This document shows, in pieces, positions 9,206-18,358 of a DNA stretch of 51,924 bases. Every line of letters begins with the position of its first letter. The stretch's first letter is position 1. Below the pieces are notes generated by a model. It did not search any database. It was not told where the DNA came from and saw only the letters and a program-made list of their open reading frames with translations. The position numbers and the translations under genes were made by a program. The stretch is from an uncultured Eubacteriales bacterium (GTDB lineage: Bacteria; Bacillota; Clostridia; Oscillospirales; Acutalibacteraceae): the NCBI GenBank assembly GCA_900315605.1, contig OMZU01000034.1, positions 1-51,924 of the forward strand. Direction: 5' to 3'.

Positions 9206-9234
9206 ATTTTAGCTTCGCCAATTCTGAGTGTCAA
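9206..9234 (-). promoter_or_regulatory. Promoter of the MPE-STAND gene
   Basis: On the minus strand, TTGACA and TAAAAT are 17 bases apart, about 120 bases upstream of the ATG at 9087. The rest of the gap 9088-9519 is AT-rich and shows no gene apart from the palindrome at its far end. Confidence 0.7.
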
Positions 9235-9443
9235 TACCCTAATAAACGTAAGCACCAAAATGATGTATACTCTATTATATTTTCGCATTAATTATGTCGA
9301 TTATAATTGTAAATTAGAATTATTTCATATTTTTATACAAAAAATGTTGATAATCGCGCTTTCTTTTATATGATTTCTGCTGAATAGTTTGCAAAACAGA
9401 AGCCATCAAACTAGGGGTAATACTATCTTCAAATACATTGAAT

Positions 9444-9484
9444 AAAGGCAACGCCGCACAACTTAATTGTGCGGTGTTGCCTTT
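9444..9484. repeat. Family A palindrome, full copy; probable terminator of the ABC operon
   Basis: Arms of about 18 bases (AAAGGCAACGCCGCACAA and its near-complement) form a long hairpin followed on the minus strand by TTTATT. It lies 35 bases downstream of the ABC transporter stop at 9520. Half-copies occur at 5614 and 13265 and a degenerate copy at 40393. It is both a dispersed element and a plausible terminator. Confidence 0.7.
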
Positions 9485-9519
9485 ATTTTGTTATCCGTTC
9501 AACAGGGCAACATGGGAAA

Positions 9520-11418
9520 TCACGCGGTTTTTCCGGTATAGAGCTGATAGTATTTTCCCTTTTGCTCCAAAAGCTGGTCATGAGTTCCGCGCTCAATCAC
9601 CCTGCCCTGTTCAAGCACCATAATACAATCGGAATTTTTGACTGTTGAAAGGCGGTGGGCGATCACAAAGGTCGTTCTGCCCTTCATCAGCTTATCCATG
9701 CTCTCCTGAACCATTTTTTCCGTTCTGGTATCGATCGAGCTTGTTGCCTCGTCCAAGATCAGCGCAGGCGGATCGGCAACCGCTGCTCTGGCTATTGCGA
9801 GCATTTGCCGCTGACCCTGGCTGAGATTTCCTCCGTCGCCCTTGATAACGGTGTTGTAGCCGTCCGGAAGCTTGCGGATAAAGCTGTCGGCGTTGGCAAG
9901 CTTTGCGGCGGCGATGACCTCGTCGTCTGTGGCGTCAAGTCTGCCGTAGCGAATGTTTTCCATGATAGTGTCTGTGAACAAATGAGTATCCTGCAAAACG
10001 ATTCCCAACGAACGGCGCAGGTCGGCTTTCTTGATTTTGTTGATATTGATCCCGTCATAGCGGATTTTGCCGTCTTGGATGTCGTAAAACCTGTTTATAA
10101 GATTTGTGATCGTGGTTTTACCGGCACCGGTGGAGCCTACAAAGGCGATTTTCTGTCCGGGCTCGGCATAGATGTCGATATTGTGCAGCACCATTTTATC
10201 GTCGGTGTAGCCAAAATCAACGTCGTCCATAACCAGCGCACCTCTGAGCTCCTTGTACTCAACCTCGCCGGTCGCCTGGTGAACGTGCTTCCATGCCCAC
10301 AAGCCGGTCCTCTCCTGAGTTTCGGTGAGCTCTCCGTTTTTGCGCTCGGCGTTGACAAGGGTAACATAGCCGTTGTCCTCCTCGCTCTTTTCGTCAAGCA
10401 AGCTGAAAATACGCTCCGCTCCGGCAAGAGCCATAACAATGCTGTTGAACTGCTGGCTGACTTGGTTTATCGGCATTGTAAAATTCTTGTTAAAGGACAA
10501 AAAGCTCACAAGCTTGCCGAGCGTCAGTCCGGTAACGCCGAAGATCGCAAGCGCGCTTCCGACGATAGCACAGATAACATAGCCCACGTCGCCGAGGCGA
10601 GCGTTGACCGGCATGAGGATATTTGCGAATTTGTTGGCGTTGTACGAGCTGTCAAAGAGCTTCTCGTTAAGCTCTCTGAATTCCTCAACGCTCTTTTTTT
10701 CGTGGTTAAAGACCTTGACTACCTTTTGACCGTTCATCATTTCCTCGATATAGCCGTTCTCTTTTCCGAGGTCGGTCTGCTGTGCGAGAAAATATTTTCC
10801 GCTCTTTGAGGCGAGGGTCTTGGTGACAAGCATCATTACAAAAACCATCGCGATAGTGAGCAGCGTCAGCGGCACGCTGAGCACAAACATGCTGACAGTT
10901 ACCGAAACTATTGTGATCGCGCTTGAAAAAAGCTGAACCATGCTCTGGCTTACCATTTGGCGAAGAGTATCAACGTCGTTGGTATAAACGCTCATGATGT
11001 CGCCGTGGGGGTGGGTGTCGAAATACTTTATCGGCAGGCTTTCCATGTGAGTGAAAATCTGTATCCTCAGGTCGCGCATCGTGCCCTGGGTCACATAAAT
11101 CATGATCCGCGCCTGGGTGTAGTTTGCCGCCGCACCCAAAAGATAGAACGCCGCGACCCTTGCTATTGCAAGCAAGAGCGGTGTAAAGTCGGGGTCAGGC
11201 TGACCGATCATGGGGGTGATGTAATCGTCGATCAGCGTTTGGATAAACAGGGTTCCCTGAACGTTGGCAAAAACACCGGCAAAAAGTGTGAAAAGCACTA
11301 CCAGCATGTGGAATTTGTATTTCTTAAAAATGATCGCCAACAGCCTTTTGAGGGTTTTCATCGGGTTTTCGACCTTTGGCAGAGGCTTGGTTTTATCGCG
11401 TCCCATAGGCTTTGCCAT
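9520..11418 (-). CDS. ABC exporter half-transporter, catalytically canonical subunit
   Basis: This 632-residue protein has an N-terminal six-helix exporter membrane domain (about residues 40-330) and a C-terminal nucleotide-binding domain. Walker A is GSTGAGKTT, the signature is LSQGQRQ (second residue Ser, fifth Gln-variant), and Walker B reads ALILDEATSS with the catalytic Glu present. An H-loop AHRLS follows. A roughly 40-residue insert lies just before the NBD. The ATG sits directly after the TAA of the upstream partner, with GGGAGG overlapping that junction, so the two are translationally coupled. Together they resemble heterodimeric multidrug exporters such as BmrCD or LmrCD. The substrate is unknown. 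Confidence 0.92.
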   Translation of the reverse strand: MAKPMGRDKTKPLPKVENPMKTLKRLLAIIFKKYKFHMLVVLFTLFAGVFANVQGTLFIQTLIDDYITPMIGQPDPDFTPLLLAIARVAAFYLLGAAANYTQARIMIYVTQGTMRDLRIQIFTHMESLPIKYFDTHPHGDIMSVYTNDVDTLRQMVSQSMVQLFSSAITIVSVTVSMFVLSVPLTLLTIAMVFVMMLVTKTLASKSGKYFLAQQTDLGKENGYIEEMMNGQKVVKVFNHEKKSVEEFRELNEKLFDSSYNANKFANILMPVNARLGDVGYVICAIVGSALAIFGVTGLTLGKLVSFLSFNKNFTMPINQVSQQFNSIVMALAGAERIFSLLDEKSEEDNGYVTLVNAERKNGELTETQERTGLWAWKHVHQATGEVEYKELRGALVMDDVDFGYTDDKMVLHNIDIYAEPGQKIAFVGSTGAGKTTITNLINRFYDIQDGKIRYDGININKIKKADLRRSLGIVLQDTHLFTDTIMENIRYGRLDATDDEVIAAAKLANADSFIRKLPDGYNTVIKGDGGNLSQGQRQMLAIARAAVADPPALILDEATSSIDTRTEKMVQESMDKLMKGRTTFVIAHRLSTVKNSDCIMVLEQGRVIERGTHDQLLEQKGKYYQLYTGKTA

Positions 11419-13179
11419 TTATGCCTCCCCCTTTCTGTCAAAGTCTCCGCTGCCGCCGGTTTGAGCGGAGTAGATCTCGCTGTAGATAGCGTTGCTTTTT
11501 ACAAGCTCGTCGTGAGTGCCGATACCGCTTATGCAGCCGTCGTCCATCACAATGATTCTGTCGGCATTTTCAACGCTGGAGATCCTCTGTGATATTATGA
11601 TCTTGGTCGTGTTGGGGATCTCGTTAGCAAACGCCTTGCGGATCCGCGCGTCGGTCGCGGTATCGACCGCACTTGTGGAGTCGTCAAGAATCAATATCTT
11701 AGGCTTTTTCAGCAGGGCGCGCGCAATGCAGATCCTTTGCTTTTGACCGCCCGAAACATTTGTGCCGCCTTGCTCGATCTTGGTGTTGTAGCCGTCGGGA
11801 AAGGCTGAGATAAAGTCGTCCGCGCAGGCAAGCTCACACGCCTTGCGACATTCCTCGTCGGTGGCGTTTTCGTTGCCCCAGCGCAGGTTTTCATAGATTG
11901 TGCCGCTGAACAGCACGTTCTTTTGCAGAACCACAGAAACCTCGTCGCGCAGGGTCTCAAGATCATACTCCCTAACGTCCTTGCCGCCGACCCTTACGCA
12001 GCCGTCGGTAACGTCGTAGAGTCTGCCGATAAGGTTGACCAGGCTGGTCTTTGAGCTGCCCGTGCCTCCGATTATTCCGATCGTTTCGCCGGATTTTATC
12101 GAGAGATTGATATTGTTGAGCACAGGCTTTTCGGCTGTGTCGTTATAGCTGAAATAAACGTTTTCAAAGTCAATGCTTCCGTCCTTGACCTCAAAATCGG
12201 GATTTTCGGGGTTGGTCAGCGTGCTCTGTTCGCTTAGAACGCCCTCGATCCTCTTTGCGCTGGCAATGCTCATTGTCACCATAACAAAGATGAACGCAAG
12301 CATCATAAGGCTCATGAGTATATTCATGCAATAGGTAAGCATACTTGTCAGCTCGCCGGTGGTAAGCTCGCCGCCGACGATCATGGTCGCGCCGAACCAG
12401 CTTATTGCAATGATCGAGGCGTACATTGTGAGCATCATAACCGGAGAAACCGAAACGATCATCTTTTCGGCTCTTACAAAAAGCCTGTAGAGATTGTTTG
12501 CGGCGCGGTTGAATTTTTTGTTCTCGTAGTCCTCTCTTACAAACGCCTTGACAACGCGAATAGAAGAAACGTTCTCCTGAACGCTTGCGTTGAGCTCATC
12601 GTATTTTTCAAAGACCTGAGTAAAATACTTTCTGGTCTTTTTGAGCACAAAGATAAGTACAATGCCCAAAAAAGAAACTGCGATCAGATATACGCTCGCA
12701 AGGCGCAGGTTGATTATCATGGTCATTGTTGTGGCAACTATCAGCGTTACCGGAGCGCGGAAGCAAATTCGCAGGATCATCTGATATGCGTTTTGCAGGT
12801 TGGTAACGTCGGTCGTCATTCGGGTAACAAGTCCCGCGGTGGAGTATTTGTCGATATTTGCAAAAGAAAAGGTCTGGATCCGCTCAAACATAGCCTGTCT
12901 GAGATTCCTTGCAAAGCCGGCGGAAGCCTTTGCGCCGTAAATCGCGCCCATCGCTCCCGAAAACAAAGCAAGCGCAGCGCAAACGATCATAAGTCCGCCG
13001 ATCATAATGATATAGCCCATTTTGTTTTCACTGTCACCGTTGATTCCGTTGTCGATCATCATAGCCATAAGAATCGGGATCAGCATTTCCATTATGACCT
13101 CAAGGATCATAAAAATCGGCGTCATCACAGATTCCTTGACAAAGCCTCTGATATGTACTGCAAGAGTTTTTATCATCAT
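11419..13179 (-). CDS. ABC exporter half-transporter, degenerate-site subunit
   Basis: This 586-residue protein has six membrane helices and one nucleotide-binding domain. Walker A is GGTGSSKTS and the signature is VSGGQKQR. Walker B ends ILILDDSTSAVD, so the usual catalytic Glu is Asp. The switch His position reads SQRIS instead of AHRLS. These changes mark one non-hydrolytic ATP site, as in asymmetric heterodimeric exporters; the partner at 9520-11418 supplies the intact Glu. The ATG at 13179 follows AAAGGA. A strong promoter lies at 13216-13244, so both genes form one operon read leftwards. Confidence 0.92.
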   Translation of the reverse strand: MMIKTLAVHIRGFVKESVMTPIFMILEVIMEMLIPILMAMMIDNGINGDSENKMGYIIMIGGLMIVCAALALFSGAMGAIYGAKASAGFARNLRQAMFERIQTFSFANIDKYSTAGLVTRMTTDVTNLQNAYQMILRICFRAPVTLIVATTMTMIINLRLASVYLIAVSFLGIVLIFVLKKTRKYFTQVFEKYDELNASVQENVSSIRVVKAFVREDYENKKFNRAANNLYRLFVRAEKMIVSVSPVMMLTMYASIIAISWFGATMIVGGELTTGELTSMLTYCMNILMSLMMLAFIFVMVTMSIASAKRIEGVLSEQSTLTNPENPDFEVKDGSIDFENVYFSYNDTAEKPVLNNINLSIKSGETIGIIGGTGSSKTSLVNLIGRLYDVTDGCVRVGGKDVREYDLETLRDEVSVVLQKNVLFSGTIYENLRWGNENATDEECRKACELACADDFISAFPDGYNTKIEQGGTNVSGGQKQRICIARALLKKPKILILDDSTSAVDTATDARIRKAFANEIPNTTKIIISQRISSVENADRIIVMDDGCISGIGTHDELVKSNAIYSEIYSAQTGGSGDFDRKGEA

Positions 13180-13215
13180 ATCATTCCTTTCTTCAAAGGA
13201 TTATTTCTTGCTTCA

Positions 13216-13244
13216 ATAATACCGCCATTAAAAAAATATGTCAA
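13216..13244 (-). promoter_or_regulatory. Promoter of the ABC exporter operon
   Basis: On the minus strand TTGACA and TATTAT are separated by 17 bases, about 35 bases upstream of the ATG at 13179. Confidence 0.75.
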
Positions 13245-13264
13245 GAAAAACCTGCTATGTTAAG

Positions 13265-13525
13265 GCAACACCGCACAATTCATGGCGCACGCCTTGCTTG
13301 AATATTATTCCAAAAAAATATACCACCCTGCGATATGCAAGGGTGGTAGAGCGAAATGAAGCCGAATTATGAGATATAGCCTATACTTATCATATATACG
13401 AAAAGTGCAAAGATTGCTTTGCTATTAGATGACGCAGCTCCCGGACTAAAAATGTTTTTTCAATGGTGGCATTGTCAGGCTTTTGACGTTTGATTCTCAG
13501 ATAACGCAGCTTCCCGGACTAAAAA
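13265..13525. repeat. Repeat-rich gap between the ABC operon and the AAA ATPase gene
   Basis: No gene is seen in 13245-13561. The stretch holds a family A half-copy (13265-13281), a hairpin (13323-13346) identical over 24 bases to one at 15055-15078, and two near-copies of a motif containing CCCGGACTAAAAA (13431-13452 and 13503-13525). Confidence 0.65.
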
Positions 13526-13561
13526 ACACAAATCTCAGCTTGATTTGTGATTGCTGTATAA

Positions 13562-14920
13562 TTATAAGCAAAACGTCATATATGCCGGAATGCAGAGTAT
13601 TCCGTCTTGTTGGGAAAGATTCTTAATGTGAATAATATAGGCTTCTCCGATACGATTGTGAAATATTTCTACAAACTTATTTAACGATTTGACGGTATAA
13701 CGCTTGCCGGATTTTACCTCAATCGGATAAATCCTTGGTTTGAGCTTGCTGCCATTGGAAATCAGAAAATCTATCTCAATATCATTACGATGTTTTTCGT
13801 AGTTATAGCGTGTGTAAAAGAACAGAGGATATCCGTTGCTGACCAATTGTTGCGCAATTGCATTTTCAAAAATCATACCTTCGTTTATTGCCAGGTTGTT
13901 GTGAAGAATCGCCTTGTACAATTCACCGTCGGCTATTTCAGGCTCGGAGAAAGCGTGGCTGACGAGCAGTCCGGTATCTCCCATGTAGCATTTTACATAC
14001 GTCCTGTCCTCATTGAGTGAAAGTCCGATATTCGGATCGCTGCAGTTAAAGCATTCGTTTGCTATCATAGAGTCGCCAAGCCAAAAGAAGGTTTCCTGAT
14101 ACTTTGGAAATGTGGAATTGCTCTCAATATTGGATAGCTTTACACGTTTTTCGTGACCGGAAAGAAACGCCGGAATCTGATCAAAGATGGATGCTATTCG
14201 AGAACGGTATTTCACGTCGGCTTTACTGATATCGTTGCGATATAGTGTCAAAATATCGCGCTTTTCTTCGTCAGCCGCCGTAAAGCTTCTGTTGTTTTCC
14301 AAATATTTTGATACCGGTTTTGGCATACCGCCTACCAAAATGTATTGCTTAAAGAGCATCATTGCCTTGTGATGCAAATCATCTTCAAGCGGCTTTTTTT
14401 GCCTATAGCAGGTCTGAATATAGTCAACCATTTTTTCTTCATTGAGTGCCCAACAGAATTCCACAAAATCCATAGGAAACATTTTCAGCCTTCGCTCTTC
14501 GGACGGAATCGTGATATTTTTTATGTTTTCTTTGATAGATATCAAAGAACCGGTTTCAATGTAGTGAAAGCGACCGTCCTTAACTAATTTTTTTACAGAT
14601 TGCCGCGCTTTCGGATACTGCTGCACTTCATCAAAGATAATCAGTGATTCCCGCGGATACAACGTCTTGTTGTATTCGGTAGACAAAATCATGAAGAATG
14701 TATCAAGATCATTAAGATATTTTTCAAATGCTTCCTTTACAACCCGACTAACGTCATTAAAGTCAATCAGCAAATAACTTTTGTATTCATTTTTGCCGAA
14801 TTCTTCTACTATAGTGGATTTACCGATTCTTCGGGCTCCTTCAATCATCAATGCTTTTTCGTCGGCAGAGTTTTCTTTCCAGTTTAACAGTTTGTCATAT
14901 ATCTTTCTGCGGAAAATCAT
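13562..14920 (-). CDS. AAA ATPase with DUF4143 C-terminal domain
   Basis: This 452-residue protein begins at the ATG at 14920, which follows AAAGGAG; upstream starts lack such a site. Residues 25-45 hold a P-loop (EGARRIGKST), and LIIFDEVQQYP is the Walker B region with DE. The arginine-rich sensor area and ETGSL motif are typical of the AAA_14/DUF4143 family. The C-terminal half contains FENAIAQQLVSNGYPLFFYTR and EIDFLIS...PIEVKSG, an arrangement recalling restriction-endonuclease-like folds (D-ExK). Such proteins are common, mobile and poorly understood. It is more AT-rich than neighbouring core genes and is flanked by identical hairpins at 13323 and 15055. Confidence 0.85.
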   Translation of the reverse strand: MIFRRKIYDKLLNWKENSADEKALMIEGARRIGKSTIVEEFGKNEYKSYLLIDFNDVSRVVKEAFEKYLNDLDTFFMILSTEYNKTLYPRESLIIFDEVQQYPKARQSVKKLVKDGRFHYIETGSLISIKENIKNITIPSEERRLKMFPMDFVEFCWALNEEKMVDYIQTCYRQKKPLEDDLHHKAMMLFKQYILVGGMPKPVSKYLENNRSFTAADEEKRDILTLYRNDISKADVKYRSRIASIFDQIPAFLSGHEKRVKLSNIESNSTFPKYQETFFWLGDSMIANECFNCSDPNIGLSLNEDRTYVKCYMGDTGLLVSHAFSEPEIADGELYKAILHNNLAINEGMIFENAIAQQLVSNGYPLFFYTRYNYEKHRNDIEIDFLISNGSKLKPRIYPIEVKSGKRYTVKSLNKFVEIFHNRIGEAYIIHIKNLSQQDGILCIPAYMTFCL

Positions 14921-15054
14921 AGGATACACTCCTTTCACCCCTATCATAACACAGTTTTTAATAATACGCAAGATAATAATATATAAAATATCCAATAATA
15001 CGCACTATTAAAATGCACCAAAGTTAATATAATACGCAGTTTATATAAAGAACA

Positions 15055-15078
15055 CCACCCTGCGATATGCAAGGGTGG
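15055..15078 (-). terminator. Hairpin after the small dockerin gene
   Basis: Arms CCACCCT and AGGGTGG enclose a ten-base middle; on the minus strand TTCTTTAT follows. It lies 18 bases past the stop at 15096. The same 24 bases recur exactly at 13323-13346, so this is a repeated terminator or a direct repeat. Confidence 0.6.
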
Positions 15079-15095
15079 CGGAGTACAAGGAATTG

Positions 15096-15812
15096 TCAGC
15101 CGTTTTTCAAAAGCTCCTCAGCATCCAAAATATCCAGCTCCTTGTCGCCGTTGATGTCACAGGCGAATTTGTAGTATTCCTCGATATCCTCGTCATCGTC
15201 GGTGAGCCTGTCTGCAAGAAGGTCTTGTATATACGGTGCGTCGTTTTTGTCGGATTTGCCGTCCATGTTCATATCCTTCATGCTCGGCGGGATTTTGCCG
15301 TCGGCCATAACAAAATCAACGCTCTCGTTTTCGGTCAGGCTCCTTGCGTATTCGGGCGGCGAGCTGATTATAAACAAGCCTGCCGTATCAAACGAACAAA
15401 TGATTCTAGCTCCCGATCCTGAAAGCTCCCTTTTAAGCGCGGCGGCTCGCGGATTGCTCACGCCCATTGCCTTTACAAAGCTGTCGAGACCCTCAATTAT
15501 CTCAAGCGCGTATTCGTTGTCGGTCATGGCTTTGTCCAAATCCACTCCGTGCGTAAGGTAATACATCAGACCGAGGCTGAGGATATAGGGATTTGTGACG
15601 TCAAGTCCGCAGTACACCGCAGCTTTTTCAAACGAGCAAAGCCCTTCGCGCGCGCTGAGCTTTGAATAGCCGTTGATGATGCTGTAGCCAAGCTCCATTC
15701 CCTCGCCGTTGAGGTATTCGGCGTCAAACGCCCTAACAGGAGCTGCGCCGCCGAAAAGCATTGAACAAAACACCGCAAAGGCAACAATAGATGAATATAG
15801 TTTTTTTCTCAT
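15096..15812 (-). CDS. Small secreted dockerin protein of unknown function
   Basis: This 238-residue protein has a signal peptide (MRKKLYSSIVAFAVFCSMLFGGAAPVRA). Residues 30-170 form a domain I do not recognise, with no visible catalytic motif. The C-terminus is dockerin-like: DMNMDGKSDKNDAPYIQDL and DINGDKELDILDAEELL are the two calcium-loop repeats. It is therefore a likely cohesin-bound accessory protein. The GGAGG ribosome site lies inside the 3' arm of a long hairpin (15820-15861), suggesting controlled translation. Confidence 0.75.
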   Translation of the reverse strand: MRKKLYSSIVAFAVFCSMLFGGAAPVRAFDAEYLNGEGMELGYSIINGYSKLSAREGLCSFEKAAVYCGLDVTNPYILSLGLMYYLTHGVDLDKAMTDNEYALEIIEGLDSFVKAMGVSNPRAAALKRELSGSGARIICSFDTAGLFIISSPPEYARSLTENESVDFVMADGKIPPSMKDMNMDGKSDKNDAPYIQDLLADRLTDDDEDIEEYYKFACDINGDKELDILDAEELLKNG

Positions 15813-15819
15813 TACAAAG

Positions 15820-15861
15820 CCTCCGTTTCGTGATACATAATTATTATCACCGAAACGGAGG
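15820..15861 (-). promoter_or_regulatory. Hairpin that buries the ribosome site of the dockerin gene
   Basis: CCTCCGTTTCGTGATA (15820-15835) pairs with TATCACCGAAACGGAGG (15845-15861) along about 16 base pairs with one bulged base. On the minus-strand RNA the 3' arm contains the GGAGG that serves the ATG at 15812. It could instead act as a terminator for the YihY gene, but no T-run follows. Confidence 0.65.
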
Positions 15862-15872
15862 TAAATATTTTT

Positions 15873-16787
15873 TTATGTCTTGTCAGTTGTTTCCTCTTTT
15901 GAGTTTATTTTTATTCTCTGCTTTTTGGCTCTGCGTTTCAAAAAAAACGCCTTTATTTTGTCATGGTAAAAATAATTGATCTCTGCGCCCAGCATCAAAC
16001 AAACCATGCAAAAATACATCCAAACCATTATCACCGCTATTCCTGTCAAGCTTCCGTATATTGAAAACCCGTTGAAATAGGCGACATAAATCGAAATCCC
16101 GAACGAAAACAACACCCACGAAGCCGCGCAAAACAGCGCACCGGGAAGCTGATACATAAAGCCGTATTTTTTTCGCTCCTCCTTGCTTGTATTCGGAAGA
16201 TTCCTGTAGACCAGTACGAACAGCAAAATCGAATATGCAAAAACGATAATATACCTCAAATTCAAAATGTTTTCAACGATTTTCGGCAAATTATTAAAAT
16301 ACGGCGAAAGCAAGCTTTTTATGTTTGAGCCCAGAACAATAAGCAAAAGCGTTGCGATTATGATAGCCAACATCACGATCGTATAGAGCATTGCGCGTAT
16401 CCTGAGGTAGAGCCAGTTTCTGTTTTCATATGTACCGCAAATCCTGTTCATGCCGTTTGTGACGGCGTGGATCCCCTTTGCCGCCGACCAGAGGGTGACA
16501 ATAATGGTGATAATTGAAATTCCCATTGCGTTTTTGTAGGCGTCGCTGAGAAAAAGATCGATCTCATCAATCACCGTGCCTGTAAAAAATCTTCCAAACG
16601 CAAATTCAACATATTCAAATGGAATGTGCAGATTTTGCAGGATCGAAACCATAAACATCAAAAAAGGCACAGCCGAAAGCAACAGAAAAAAAGCCGACTG
16701 TCCGGCTATTGCAAAAATATTGTCACGGTTTATTTTTTGTATAAACGGTGAGATTTTTTCGTAAAACTCTTTTATTGATTCCTTCAT
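15873..16787 (-). CDS. YihY/BrkB family inner-membrane protein
   Basis: This 304-residue protein has about six membrane segments in the YihY (once called ribonuclease BN) arrangement. Family features include QSAFFLLLSAVPFLMF near the N-terminus, WSAAKGIHAVTNGMNRICG in the middle, and the late GIAVIMVWMYFCMVCLMLGAEIN segment. The charged C-terminal tail is cytoplasmic. The biochemical role of the family is unsettled; transport or envelope functions have been proposed. It is the last of a leftward row with the SDR and methyltransferase genes, 13 bases beyond the SDR stop. Confidence 0.9.
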   Translation of the reverse strand: MKESIKEFYEKISPFIQKINRDNIFAIAGQSAFFLLLSAVPFLMFMVSILQNLHIPFEYVEFAFGRFFTGTVIDEIDLFLSDAYKNAMGISIITIIVTLWSAAKGIHAVTNGMNRICGTYENRNWLYLRIRAMLYTIVMLAIIIATLLLIVLGSNIKSLLSPYFNNLPKIVENILNLRYIIVFAYSILLFVLVYRNLPNTSKEERKKYGFMYQLPGALFCAASWVLFSFGISIYVAYFNGFSIYGSLTGIAVIMVWMYFCMVCLMLGAEINYFYHDKIKAFFLKRRAKKQRIKINSKEETTDKT

Positions 16788-16799
16788 AAAATTTTATCC

Positions 16800-17558
16800 T
16801 TATCCCTTGCCCTTTCGGTTTTGAGAGTTGTAAGATATTTTTGTAAGCGTTTTTTCACTGACAAAGCGTTCAAAGAATTTTACAGCCTTCATTGCAAAGC
16901 CGGGCGTTATAACCATCTTGCCCTTGAGCGTCTTGTCAACTGCGTATCTTGCAACATAATCGGGAGTAAGTCCCTTCATGCTGAATTTTACGTTTGCAAC
17001 GTTGTCAAAATTCGTCTGAACCGGTCCGGGGCAAAGCACGGATATTTTGACCCTGCTGCCCTCTCGCCTTAGCTCCTCGTATATCGCCTCGGTGAGCCTA
17101 ACAACATAGTTCTTTGAGGCATAGTATGACGAAAGCTTGGGACCTGCCAAAAAGCCTGCCGCCGAGCCGACGTTAAGGATAATGCCGCTGTCGCGCTTTG
17201 CCATGTCACGCAAAAACAGCTTTGTCAGTATATGCACTGCGCACACGTTGGTGTGGATCAGCTCAAGCTCCTTTTCGAGCGGAACATCCAAAAAGCTTCC
17301 GAACGCTCCAAAGCCGGCGTTGTTTACAAGAAAATCAACTTTTTCGTCGCGCACATGCTCATACAAATCGATCGCGTCCTGCTCGCGCGACAGGTCAAGG
17401 GAAATCACTCTTACATCAACCGAGCTTAGCTCGTTTTTCAATTCATTGAGCTTGTCTGCGCTGCGCGCAACAACAATAAGGTCATATCCCATTGAAGCGA
17501 GATATCTTGCGATCTCCCTGCCGATACCGGAGCTTGCGCCCGTTATCAACGCTTTCAT
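16800..17558 (-). CDS. Short-chain dehydrogenase/reductase
   Basis: This 252-residue protein has the classical SDR layout. The N-terminal cofactor motif is TGASSGIG (residues 6-13), NNAGFG follows near 83, the catalytic Ser lies in NVGSAAGF, and Tyr and Lys lie in YYASKNY (YxxxK). The LCPGPVQTNF segment is typical after the active site. Arg35-type residues favour NADP. The length and C-terminus resemble DltE/YqjQ-like oxidoreductases, but the substrate is unknown. It starts four bases beyond the stop of the methyltransferase, so the two are co-transcribed. Confidence 0.9.
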   Translation of the reverse strand: MKALITGASSGIGREIARYLASMGYDLIVVARSADKLNELKNELSSVDVRVISLDLSREQDAIDLYEHVRDEKVDFLVNNAGFGAFGSFLDVPLEKELELIHTNVCAVHILTKLFLRDMAKRDSGIILNVGSAAGFLAGPKLSSYYASKNYVVRLTEAIYEELRREGSRVKISVLCPGPVQTNFDNVANVKFSMKGLTPDYVARYAVDKTLKGKMVITPGFAMKAVKFFERFVSEKTLTKISYNSQNRKGKG

Positions 17559-17562
17559 AAGC

Positions 17563-18198
17563 TTACTCCTTCTCTTTTTGCGCGACGGCGCACATCCAGT
17601 CCTTTTCTCCGTTTGAAAACAGCTTTATATCTGCAAAGCCTGCGCCCGAAAGCTCCTTTTTCAGCTCTTCGGGGTCAACAGCGGTTATTTTAAGCCTATC
17701 CTCGACCTTTTTCCATTTGTCGGGGTTTTCGCTGTCCTTGACCATTTCAAACGCCAAAAGCAGCCTGCCGCCCGGCTTGAGCGTTCTATAAATTTCCTTT
17801 AAATCGCCCGGTTTGTCAGGCCAGAAATAATAGGTTTCTACCGCAGTGACGAGGTTGAATTTGTTGTCCTCAAACGGAAGCTCGGAAACGCCTGCCTGCA
17901 AAATATGCGCCTTGCCGCAGATCACGTTCTTGCGGTTGAGAGCCTCGGATTTTTTTACGCAAAGCTCGGAATAATCAACGCCGTACGCCTTGCCGTTGCT
18001 GAGCCTGCCGCACAGCTTGTCAACGGTTTTTCCGCCGCCGCATCCGACGTCAAGAATAACGTCGTCGGGCTGAACGGAAACATGACACAAAGCCCAGTCG
18101 GTAAGCTCGTCGTGTCCCTTGTTCATCGAACGGATCATAAGCTTGCCCCAAAAGCCTGAGGGCTTTTTCGCGTTTTCAACCAACTTATGATATTTCAT
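17563..18198 (-). CDS. Class I SAM-dependent methyltransferase
   Basis: This 211-residue protein carries the SAM-binding motif I ILDVGCGGGKTVDKL, then the acidic GVDYS and a motif II-like NLVTAVETYYFWPD. The LKPGGRLLLAFEM segment is motif III. Its pattern fits small-molecule or ubiE-type methyltransferases; the acceptor cannot be deduced. The ATG at 18198 follows GGGAGAG; an upstream ATG at 18225 has no ribosome site. It is probably first in a unit with the SDR and YihY genes. Confidence 0.88.
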   Translation of the reverse strand: MKYHKLVENAKKPSGFWGKLMIRSMNKGHDELTDWALCHVSVQPDDVILDVGCGGGKTVDKLCGRLSNGKAYGVDYSELCVKKSEALNRKNVICGKAHILQAGVSELPFEDNKFNLVTAVETYYFWPDKPGDLKEIYRTLKPGGRLLLAFEMVKDSENPDKWKKVEDRLKITAVDPEELKKELSGAGFADIKLFSNGEKDWMCAVAQKEKE

Positions 18199-18358
18199 TT
18201 CAGCTCTCTCCCTTCTGAAACTCATTGCGCGTTTGTATTTATTATACCACCAACAGCAAATATTATCAATAATGCCGCAAAATCATTAATAGCTGTCATC
18301 TATCAATGATTGAATTACTATAGTAATGACTTTTAAATAGCAAGAAGTATTATTATAG

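Noticed and set aside
9185-9373. 62-codon frame upstream of the MPE-STAND gene
   Set aside because: AT-rich, no ribosome site, and overlaps the minus-strand promoter.
9655-10809. 384-codon frame opposite the ABC transporter
   Set aside because: Antisense shadow of a strongly conserved NBD gene.
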